In this document: positions 44,334 to 53,780 of the stretch, piece by piece
Numbering within the stretch: position 1 is the stretch's first letter
How the letters are laid out: the number at the start of each line of letters is the position of its first letter
Assembly: GCF_009870125.1 (NCBI RefSeq)
Contig: NC_046681.1
Coordinates: forward strand, 4,650,001-4,714,000
Reading direction: 5' to 3'
From: Drosophila pseudoobscura
Taxonomy: Eukaryota > Arthropoda > Insecta > Diptera > Drosophilidae
Length of the DNA stretch: 64,000 bases
The notes under the pieces: model-generated
Seen by the model: only the letters and a program-made list of their open reading frames with translations
Told to the model about the DNA's origin: nothing
The model's database searches: none
Translations under genes and position numbers: made by a program

Positions 44334-45438
44334 ACGAGGTGGAACGTTGTGAGTTGCTGCGGACACCGCAACTCTACGGTTATACCCGATACTAAGTCAG
44401 TATGGCTCTCCTCCGGCAGACGCCGCTAATATTAAACGACACGACAAAGAGAGCGTGCGAGAGAGACAGAAAATCAGTCTGAGCGTGACGTCGGGCGCTG
44501 CGTAGCCAATGCAAATTGATTTGTTCCTTTTGGCTACAAAAATTATCTGATCTGATCCAGATTCAGCAATCTGATATATATGGTCATTATCTATGATTCT
44601 GCGTTCTTAGTTTTCTCAAATCTGCAATATTGTGGATGCAACAGATTTTCGTCCTTTGTGGGTGCGGAACGGGGGTGGGGCGAAATTTTGCGATATACGT
44701 TTTATAGTGAGCTCTAACAGGAGTGCGGATACCAAATTTGGTTACTCTAGCCTTAATAGTCTCTGAGATTTGTGAATATCCCCAGATTTTCATCCCTTGT
44801 GGGGCCGGAAAGGGGTGTGGCGAAATTTTGAAACCAACTCGTCTCGGTCCGATATATTGGGAGTGTGGATACCAAATTTGGTTGCTCTGGCTCTTACAGG
44901 TTCTGAGATCGTTGAACTCACATTTTGCAATTGGCAAAACCGACCATGAAACCTGTGTTAGAGAGAGACAGAGCGAGAAAGAATGAAATTGTTTTCTTGA
45001 TTCTGCTATAATAATTATACGATCTGGTTCAGATATTACACTCTAGAACATATAATCATCTTCTACGATTCTGCGTTTTTAGTTTTCTCGTATCTTTAAA
45101 ATTGTGGATGCCACAGATTTTCGCCCTTTGTGGGGGCGGAAGTGGGCGTGGCAAAGTTTTGAAATATTTTTGTAGCAGTGACATATCACAGAAGTCTGGA
45201 TCCAAAACATCGTTGCTCTAGCTCTTATAGTCTTTGAGCATTAGGCGCTGAAGGGGACGGACAGACGGACAGACGGACGGACGGACAGACAGACAGGGCT
45301 CAATCGACTCGGCTATTGATGCTGATCAAGAATATATATACTTTATAGGGTCGGAAACGATTCCTTCTGGACGTTACACACATCCACTTTTACCACAAAT
45401 CTAATATACCCCAATACTCATTTTGAGTATCGGGTATA
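44334..45438 (+). mobile_element. INE-1/DINE-1-like Helitron, near full-length copy 2
   Basis: It has the same orientation and structure as copy 1, from 'GAGGTGGAACGTTGTGAGTT' to 'CATTTTGAGTATCGGGTATA'. The GGAC/AGAC proto-microsatellite is at 45,255-45,300, longer than in copy 1. Differences from copy 1 are mostly point changes, indicating similar age. The internal antisense frame of 116 codons mirrors the one in copy 1. Confidence 0.92.
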
Positions 45439-45439
45439 A

Positions 45440-46200
45440 TAAAAAATCGATTCTAGGTCACCTCTTAAAACATTTTACAGCTGCGATTTGATTGCGTCCT
45501 TTCATCATTGAGAAAAATATATAAGTTGTCCTATTCTGCACTTTCTGCTGTATTCCATAGCAATTACATGCAACTGTCCCCCACTTAACTGCTTAAATTT
45601 ACATTTTTAATTCATGGCCAGTTGTTCTCATCGCCAGGATCGTCGTCGTCATCATCAGAGACCTCTTCAGAAGTTGAGAACACTTAAGACCTTTACGCAA
45701 ATCGCTTGATAATTACTTAAAATAATCTACAGACAAGTAACCACAGCAAATGCATTCCGACCCGAAGCCACACCCCCACAGACACGACGCTATGAAGTCA
45801 TGCAAACAGAAATAGCAAGAACGAAACCAGAGCGGACAGAGCAGAACAGAACTTGGAGCCAGGCCCCCAGAATAAGGAGTGTAAATGATGCCCTTAAAAA
45901 AGGCAAAAGGCAAATCCCTTTTCAATTTCCCCAGCACGTCTCAGCAGGCAACGGCAACAAGAACAACAATTGTCTATTTCATAGGGAGAGAGCCACGGGA
46001 ATAGGTAGAAATACTCGAACGAGCACGAGTATAGAGAGAAAGCCAGGGGAAGGGGAAGGGGAAGGGGAGGTCCCTTCTTCGGTATCGTTTTTTATATGGA
46101 AGCTCGAAAAACAATTAAGCGACAAGTGTCTCAATTTCAACGTCACTTACAAACATTTTATGCACTGCTCTCTGTGTGTGAATTGTCCGGGCAAAGGATG
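45440..46200. other. Non-coding stretch
   Basis: About 0.75 kb with no gene. It includes an AGGGGA-type hexamer run at 46,044-46,068. Confidence 0.4.
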
Positions 46201-46260
46201 GCTAAGGGCTGGGGCTGGGGGCTAGGGGCTGGGGGCTGCGGGCTGCGGGCTGGGGGCGGA
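46201..46260. repeat. GGGCTG(G/C)n G-rich minisatellite, quadruplex-prone
   Basis: Sixty bases with at least eight GGG or longer runs spaced by CT, CTA or CTGC linkers on the plus strand. The unit is about 7 bp with variants (GGGGCTG, GGGCTGC, GGGCTAG). This satisfies the usual G4 pattern several times over. Confidence 0.8.
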
Positions 46261-46740
46261 TGGGCCTAGCACATAAAATGCAAAAAGTTTTACCCATTGA
46301 AAAGTTACGTGTGGAGGAGCAGGAACCAAGAGACACAGACAGGGACCAAGACCAACTATACACCAAAAAAAAGTTAGACAAAAAACGTAATTATTTGTAT
46401 TCTCTAAGGGGGTTCTTCTGGTGGATCGGGCCAAGCGGAAGCCCTTGATGGAAGTATGTATGTGCCTGCGGGGCTGGCTGAGTGTGCGTGAGTGGTGTGG
46501 TTGTGTGAGTATGCGCATGAAAGTATGCAACGCATTTTAATCGAAAATGTCTGCAGAAAATGTGGCAGTCATTTCATGAGGTCAGATTGAGATTTCACTG
46601 GAGCCTGGTACATAAGAGGGAGTTATTGTAGGGACGTTATGCTACCAGGCTTTATTGTATAGAAAACTAATGCTAATTGAGGAACTTACACAGACTCTGA
46701 ACCATAAGACTATATGAGATATGTGTTTGTAAAAAAATCA

Positions 46741-46983
46741 CTACACAGCTTCAGCGTTGAAAATACCATCAACAACGTCAGGAAATGTATTGACGCACAT
46801 GTAAATGTTCTTAGATATTTCTTCCCTGCCAAAATTGGACGCACAGGCCCAAACTAAGACAAATCCCAGGGGATTATATGGTTTTGGCCCATAAACCCCA
46901 TCTACATCAATAAACTCAACTGGAAGTGTTGCTGGCGGGTCCCCTTCCCCTGGGGCGGTAGCTCCCCAGCACGGAAACGTACA
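46741..46983 (-). CDS. Unassigned coding-like terminal exon
   Basis: An 80-codon minus-strand frame ends in TAG at 46,741 and opens right after a TGA. The translation has the look of a folded secreted domain: PATLPVEFIDVDGVYGPKPY, then a GFVLVWACASNF segment and KNIYMCVNTFPDVVDGIF, with four Cys. There is no ATG before residue 60, so an upstream exon is required. On the same strand 60 bp upstream, a 51-codon ATG frame (47,046-47,201) contains CYGRRNPMCNLTRNGKRL, faintly Kazal-like, but I cannot join the two with certainty. The GC content is above that of the flanks. The function is unknown. Confidence 0.35.
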   Translation of the reverse strand, partial: CTFPCWGATAPGEGDPPATLPVEFIDVDGVYGPKPYNPLGFVLVWACASNFGREEISKNIYMCVNTFPDVVDGIFNAEAV

Positions 46984-47359
46984 TCAAGAAGGACGAGGCT
47001 TCTAGCGCGCGCACAGGTGTGTGGTTCAGCTGCTCGGACCAGCACCTAGTCAACCAATATACACGGTCTCACGCACACAGACAGGCTCGTCAATCGCTTT
47101 CCATTTCGTGTTAAATTACACATCGGATTGCGGCGGCCATAACATTGTGGTTGAAAGGGAAGAAGCTGGCTTCTTGGACCTTGAACAGTTGCTGCGGTCA
47201 TTTCGAGCCCTCGATAGGTTTTTGCGGTTTTTTAATCAAGTTATTTTTCCGGGGAAAATGAAAGCAAAATTCTTTGGACCGTACAAGCCCACACAGTCAC
47301 CTAAAATAAATATATTTCGAGCTCAATTTATTAAATGTTTGCTCAAATAAATCACAAAT

Positions 47360-48100
47360 GTGTTTTCCAATCAAACTTTTTCCTTAGGCCAACAAACGTA
47401 AGTGTGTGTGTTGCGCGTGAGTACGTGTGTGGGTGTGAGTGTTCGAGTTAGGACCAACAAATGTCTGGCTCTTTGTTTCTTCGGACACCACAATTTATGG
47501 CGTTAATTCGCATGTAAAGTATTTCTGCGTATATTTTCCAAGCATTTATCAAGCATCTTATTATTGACAGTCCTGGAATGGTAGGGGGCGGGGCTCGAAT
47601 TCGGTTCGTACTTGGATATAAATATAGACGCCTCATCTCAGTTGACAGAAGTTTTCCAAAAAATATTTATTTATCTAGATTAAATTTATGTTCTGCTGGG
47701 TCGGCAATAAATTTCCAACGGAGCTCAGCTCGGAACTCAGGCTTGGTTGAATGAGTATGAAAGTTATTTTTGGCATTCGCCAAATTGAGTTTTGATTTTG
47801 GTATTTGGTTGGCAACAGTCAGAGGTCAGGTTTCGAGTGGGTGAATTAATTGACCGGACAATAGTAGGTCAATTTATTTAGAAAATTAATAGAGATGCAC
47901 CCATAACTGTATAAAAGAATAAATAAAGAAACCCGGCGAATTGTGTACCGCCTAACAGAAAATTAATGTCGTATTACAGATTAGCTGATACAATGAATAC
48001 AAATCTAATGTTATCTTTAGTACTTTGGATAATAATTCAAAGAGAAATAAAATGATATATATAATAATCACGTGTCAGAAAGACATGATTGCACTAAACT
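47360..48100. other. Non-coding stretch
   Basis: About 0.7 kb with no gene. A GT-rich tract lies at 47,400-47,440. Confidence 0.4.
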
Positions 48101-48104
48101 ATGT

Positions 48105-49428
48105 ACAGTGGCTAGCGTGCATGGACACATATCATTGTTTAGTTTAAACGCCTGTAAAAATAAATCAATCTTAGTAACTGAAAAAAAAATTTCTTTCTAT
48201 TAAAAGAGATCAATTTCCTTAAGAGTTTTTAGGCTTCCAAAAAAAAGTTAATGTGCTACCTTTGGCACGTTTGCAATTTTTGAAATTAGTATTTCTTTAA
48301 AGTATTTTTTCCAATGGCCCTTAGCTTTTATTGCACTCTAAAAGCGTTTGGGCATACTCTAGACTAATTTTTAAATCTTGCGCTACTCCGTCTGCACACG
48401 GTCAAAAAACTCATCCAATTTTTGTTTCAGAATCGTATTTTGTCCACAGTTTTTTGATTATAACCGAAAGATCTGGGCTTTGCGCAAGTCACTGCATTAA
48501 GTAAAATTTCAGTGGTGTTCTTCGGGTTCCCGTCTTTCTGGATCGTGGTCACCGATCTGGGGTAGTCACATTTAAAAAAAAAAAATGTTCTCAAAATATA
48601 AAAATTAAAAATTCCTTCTAAATTATTCCATCGATTTTAACCGATTCATTGCCCATTGCAATGGGCCAACATTCCACAAAGTAAAGAAGCCGCACACCAT
48701 AAGACTATCTCCTCCATGCTTCATAGTTTCTTTGATCTGATGCTTTTTTTTAGCTTGCCAGCTGACTGAACATTTTTTATTTTGGTCTCATTTGACCACA
48801 TTACCTACTTCCAATCTTCCAGGTTCCTTGCAGACATGGCATTATTTTTCTGCTGAACTGCCGCTGTCAGGCCGATCATGTGCAGAGCTTTTTTTACACC
48901 CGCTGTAGCTTGTTTTGGTGGTGACTTCATCCTGCTGGTCATTACATGCTCCATAGCACGAGCGTCTCTGTCTGTAATCAGACGTGGTCGTTCTTTAGAT
49001 GTTCTGGATACTTATGTACAAATTGCGTATTTTTCGAACTTCTATTTTAGAAGAGTTCGGTGTCAAATACCAAGATGATTGTTGATTGTTTCTGGTAATT
49101 TCCACATTTGGTTTTACAAATTTTTTAAGATTTTCTTAGCTTTGAGTTGAATAAGGTGCGAGGAAAAATTCAAAAATATTGTAAAAAAAAGCAGTCAATT
49201 TGTCTTATATTGCTAGCAAATCAAGGTGTGAATTAAAAGCAACAATCTGTTGTTGGGAGATTCCCGTTTAAAAATGTATGTATTGAATTTTTTGAAAATG
49301 CTACAAACCGATCTCTTTTAATTAAAATTATTGTGTTTGTTTTTATGTGAAAAAATTTCAAAGATTGATTAATTTTTAAAGATTTTAGAGGCGTTTAAAC
49401 TGAAAAGTGATGAACATGTTTCCATTAT
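48105..49428 (-). mobile_element. Decayed Tc1-like (Tc1/mariner) DNA transposon
   Basis: Minus-strand fragments match a Tc1 transposase in order: RPRLITDRDARAME (N-terminal linker), WSNETKI (family WSDESKF; the catalytic Asp is changed to Asn), KHGGDSLMVCGFF (family KHGGGSVMVWGCF) and LAQSPDLSVIIKKLW (family PAQSPDLNPIENLW). They are interrupted by stops and frameshifts. Inverted ends share AGTTTAAACGCCT and TCAATCTT (about 48,135-48,175 and, inverted, 49,360-49,405), with a second internal inverted block around TTAAAAGAGATC. The left end starts near TACAGTGGCTAGCG. The right end lacks the outermost 15 bp and abuts a Helitron directly. It is inactive. Confidence 0.85.
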
Positions 49429-50166
49429 CCGACCCCATAAAGTATATATATTCTTGATCAGCATCAATAGCTGAGTCGATTGAGCCCTGTCTGTCTGTCC
49501 GTCCCTATCAGCGCCTAGTAATCAAAGACTATAAGAGCTATAGCAACGACATTTCATATCCGGACTTCTGTGGTATGTCACTGTTACAAGAACTCTTCAC
49601 AACTTTACCCCGCCCACTTCCGCCCTTACAAATGGCGCAAATCCGTGCCATCTACAATTTCAAAGATACGGAGAACAGAAAACGCAGACCAATCTGAACC
49701 AGATCGTATAATTATTATAGACAGAACCAAATAAACAATTTCATTCTCTCTCGCTCTGTCTCTCTCTAAGACACACGTACCATAGCCGGCTTTGCTTAGC
49801 GTAAAACACTAGCGCCTAGATCTCAGAGACTATAAGAGCTAGTCCAACCAGACTTTTTATCCACATTCCTATGATATCGAACCTGCACAAGTCTATTTCA
49901 AAAATTCGCCCCAACGCCTTCCGCCCCCGAAGGGGCCCATATGTACCAGATTGCCGAATCTTGCCGAATCCGAATCAGATCGGGTTACTATTATAGCCAG
50001 AAGTAACAAATCAATTTGCAGTGGCTACGCAGCGTCCGTCGACACGTTCAGACTGTTTTCTGTCTCTCTCGCACGCACTCTTTGTCGTTTAATGTAGCCA
50101 TACTGACTATGTATCGGGTATAAATTTAGAGTTGCGGTCGCAGCAGTAACTCAGAACGTTCCCCCT
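49429..50166 (-). mobile_element. INE-1/DINE-1-like Helitron, inverted copy 3, 3'-truncated at the Tc1 junction
   Basis: This is the reverse complement of copies 1 and 2: 'GACCCCATAAAGTATATATA', the 'GATCAGCATCAATAGCTGAG' block, GTCTGTCCGTCC, and the three tandem modules. It ends with 'CATACTGACTATGTATCGGG' and 'AGTTGCGGTCGCAGCAGTAA'. The last 90 or so bp of the element's 3' end (through CGGGTATA) are missing where the Tc1-like element begins. Confidence 0.9.
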
Positions 50167-50169
50167 CAT

Positions 50170-52300
50170 TATCTTTGGAATCCTACGAGTATCGTCGCGT
50201 GATTTACTTCACTGACCAGTATGGTTTGTTTTTTTTTTAGATTTCGAAGCATAATGACAGCCAAGCCCGCCCGCAGTTGCAAATTGTGCGGTGGTAAGCC
50301 ATCCAAGGTGAAAATGAAGGTGGATAATTAGTGCTTCGTCCTCGTTTGTAACACAGTCAGCAGATTTGAATGAATGGAGAGTAAGAACGATTTGATTCAG
50401 AACTATAAAGCATAAGTCAATCACAGATGGTAATTTTGGAGGCTACCAAAACTTTTGCCATTGCAGAGAATCTTGCAATTTATACATATCGGTTGTTCAG
50501 TAGTTTGAAGATTTAATGGCAATTTTAACGCTAAATGAGCCATATGGCTGATGATGGATATTGCGGAAATTGATCGGAAAATTTCTCTCCTGCATCACGC
50601 TCGTGCCCGCTTTACTCTCTCCCAGTGTGGCTTTTCATCTCCGGCATGTCATCAAGGAAAAATATAAAAATATCATTTTCTTTGGAAACCTTTCAGTCTT
50701 TTTGTTATGATCAAAAATAGTTCCGTAACCCATGGACCGCTTTCACCACCCACGGATTACAGATAGATCTCCTACCTACATACATGCAGCCCTTTCTGTT
50801 TCTTACAAAAACTCAATAAATTCTTGTTGGTTGGTGGCAAGGGTCGACGGGAGTGAGCAGAACGGGTTGGGAGTTGTTGCAAAAATTTCTGAACAAATTG
50901 AAAATTCCAAAAATCGCTGAAGCATGCGAGTAGAAAATGATAGAATCTACAATGAAATGCACAAAAAGCGAGAGACGGAGGACTGCATCTCACGCAAACA
51001 CACACACGCACTCGGTCGTATCCGTAACTCCTTCTGACATCCACTGCACAAAGGTCACAGGGGAAGTGCAGTGGCTGGGCCAGTGGGTGAGTGACACATT
51101 TGGCGTGGCTTTGGCATCAAAGTCAAAAGCAACATTTGCGGCGAAGCGGGACGCAGACGCCTCGGAGAGAAAAAGAGAGAGGGTGAGAAAGAGAGCGCCG
51201 AACAAAAGTCAGTTGGGAAAATATTTTGTCATGTCATCAGCGGCATCAGCAACTGAAAACTGGCAACTGTTGCAACGGCCAGCCAAGAACAACCGCCCGT
51301 CCTCAATGGCAGCCGCCACTGTCTCCGTCTGTGTCTCTGTCTCCTCCAAATGTGGTTACAATAATTTATGCACTTGTAATGACAGACAACAAAGTGTTCC
51401 AGAAGCCAGGAGTCGTCATCGAAACAAGACCGAAAAAGGAAAGCGAGATATACAGCCTAGTCATCCGAAGATACCGAATCACACAATACCCTTTCAAATA
51501 CAGGATATCCCTGAAGTACCCACACATAGGTTCTAAACAGAGGCAGAGTTTGTCTCACAGCCAAATGATTATAAATATTTGATAAATAATAAATATTTGT
51601 GTATCTTGTAACAATTCTTCTAGCCTATAAAGTCGATGCGCTATTTGTGGTATTATTACGAGATTTCGGCAGGAGATTTTATATTTCTTATCTTAGTTTT
51701 ACTGTCTTTTACACCTTTCAATATTTTATTGATTTCAATTTAAACTGTTCTATTGCAGACAAGCTGTACTGTTGTAGAGTGTCAGTGTTGGAAAGTGAGT
51801 GTAATAGAATTTTTGAACTGCCGATTGTTTTCTATCGATATCGGAATTGACGCAATCACGCAGAATAGGCGATACGACTGGAAGGCGCGTCATTATTTCG
51901 TCATATCAATAGCTGATTTGTGTGTTTAATGACTAGAAAACCAACAAAATTTTGGAAATCACAAAATTATTCAAGACGACACGGAAACGGACGAACAAAA
52001 ATTTAGAGTTTGTGGGAGTTTTTCCCATAGATCTGGCAGTGTCTTTATAGCCTCACGGGTTCACAAAAATGTTTTAGTGCGAAAATTTTATTTTTGGTCT
52101 GCTGCTTTTTGCTGTTATTGTCATTAATAATCCAAAATATAAAAAAATGTGCTGTAAAGTGCGAAAATGCTCAAATATTTCGCAAAAAATAATGTGCACC
52201 TTCGGCAAGACGCATGACGCAACCCTAGTGTAAAGTAGGCTATGACAAGACTGTGTTAATGTATTTGCTATCTAAAAAGGCATTCACTTCATAAGGTTTT
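50170..52300. other. Non-coding stretch
   Basis: About 2.1 kb with no supported gene. A 199-codon plus-strand frame (50,937-51,536) is Lys/Arg/Ser-rich but reads through GA/CA simple sequence and has no domain. A 25-codon ORF at 50,252 (MTAKPARSCKLCGGKPSK...) carries a CxxC pair but is too short to call. Confidence 0.4.
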
Positions 52301-52432
52301 CTTAACGTCTCACAAAGTTGAGAAAGTCTGGAAGAAAAGGAATTTTCTGCAATCTGAGATGAAAAAATTTAAGGTGAGCGATACTTCTCTCTCTAATGAA
52401 AATGTTTTTGAGCCTTTTGCAATCTCCAGATT

Positions 52433-52651
52433 ATGCCTTTTCAACGCAGCTATCGCATAAGGGCCAAGCGTGCTGCTGTCCGAGCCGCTGTCCGTGCCGC
52501 TGCTGTGGGGCGCGTTGCTCAAGCAGTTCGTCCACCAGTACAGGACGGGACTACCGAGTGGATTATGCTACAAATTAACCAGTCTATGGCGCAGAGCAAT
52601 GTTAAATCGTCTGAGCCGCAGCCAGTTAATTGTGAACAGAGCCTGAACTAG
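52433..52651 (+). CDS. Small basic Arg/Ala-rich peptide gene (family copy C)
   Basis: The exon 1 end is at 52,373 (GAAAAAATTTAAG|GTGAGCG). A 56-nt intron ends in TTTTGCAATCTCCAG, and exon 2 starts at 52,430 with ATT followed by the ATG at 52,433. The product is 72 aa. Residues 1-34 are strongly basic and repetitive (RSYRIRAKRAAVRAAVRAAA), followed by a polar tail with two Cys-free helices and a single Cys. The frame also stays open upstream through the junction (KKFK|IMPFQ), where an exon-1 ATG is in frame, so a 77-aa form is possible. AATAAA signals occur about 15-35 bp after the stop. Copies at 27,748 and 36,433 share the layout. The composition suggests a nucleic-acid-binding peptide, perhaps a sperm chromatin-type protein, but this is inference from charge only. 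Confidence 0.6.
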   Translation: MPFQRSYRIRAKRAAVRAAVRAAAVGRVAQAVRPPVQDGTTEWIMLQINQSMAQSNVKSSEPQPVNCEQSLN

Positions 52652-52689
52652 TCGATGCTAGTCATAAATAAAAATAAACGAATAAAACG

Positions 52690-53770
52690 AACAATTGGTA
52701 AAATCAGTGCGTTCAAACATCTGGTCACAATGTCAATGCCGTCTGGAAGGGTATATTACGCACAGAGACAGACTGGTGAAGAGGGAGTGAGAGACCCGTG
52801 TCCCTTAGCTGAAAGCTCCGTGCCTGTCAGTTGAGGCGACTGACGTGCAATAAAATGAGTGTCATGTGTGTGTCGTCACTTCGAGGGTCCTTTCCTCAAT
52901 CCAGTCCATCCCAGCCCAGCCCCATTCCGTTGATGTGTTGCCTTTTCCGGGATGTTCGGCTCTGGCTCCGGCTGCACTTCAAAATTAATTTAAAATTTAT
53001 AGTTGGCGCTATTGCGTTAAACGATGCTGCGGCTACCGACGTGTCATGGAGCAAAGGGAGGGCCGAAGGTGGGAAAATGGGAAGCAAGGCCGTTTGCTGG
53101 ATACATCTATCACGGCGTTGAGTGATTTGCGAGTGTCAAAGGAGTCGGGAAGAGTCGAATTGGGTTTCAGTCATCGCGGCCTTCCTTTCGATTTATGTTA
53201 ATAGGTCCGGCAGGCGGACACCACAAAGCGATGCGGTTGAAGTACTTAACCCACTACAACCGACAGCGCACAATGGTCGATCTGTTTGAGTGGAAATCCA
53301 AGTTGAGCATGTCTGATGCTGCAGAAGTAATAATAATGATACTCGTGATCAAAATAACGTTGTAACATGGTGATCTAACAAAAGTCACGCGGATTTTTAT
53401 TTAGTAACGGTAGAGATTCGGAGGAAAATCTGGGGATTGAAGAGGGGAAAATAAAATATACCTGCATGTGTAAGATGGATAGTCTGAACATTGACATTTT
53501 TGGTGGTTTCTATCACGGCTTCTAGAGTTTCTCACAGAAAAGTAAAAACAGTGTGCACTTCATTCTCAATGAATGACCATTCAACAGCGATGTCTCTCTT
53601 TGAATGATTATTTCAAAAACTAAATCCCTGAAGTTCCAAGACCAGTATTATTTTACAGATTTCCATTTTCGATGCGATTGTAGTTGGTCATGGCATACGG
53701 CTCACAAGCATCGTTTTTCCAAAATTTAAAAAAACTATCAACAAAACCAGATCCGGAGTTAAGGGGTGCG
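52690..53770. other. Non-coding stretch upstream of the PTPA paralogue
   Basis: About 1.1 kb with no supported gene. The last 150 bp, AT-rich with a short 5' leader, presumably include the promoter of the gene at 53,781, but no TATA box stands out. Confidence 0.4.
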
Positions 53771-53780
53771 TATTTTCACA

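Noticed and set aside
50252..50329. 25-codon ORF MTAKPARSCKLCGGKPSK...
   Set aside because: It has a CxxC motif and a preceding T-tract acceptor, but it is too short and has no supporting exon.
50937..51536. 199-codon plus-strand frame
   Set aside because: Lys/Arg/Ser-rich translation of GA/CA simple sequence. No domain, no splice support, and an overlapping frame of 118 codons is equally open.
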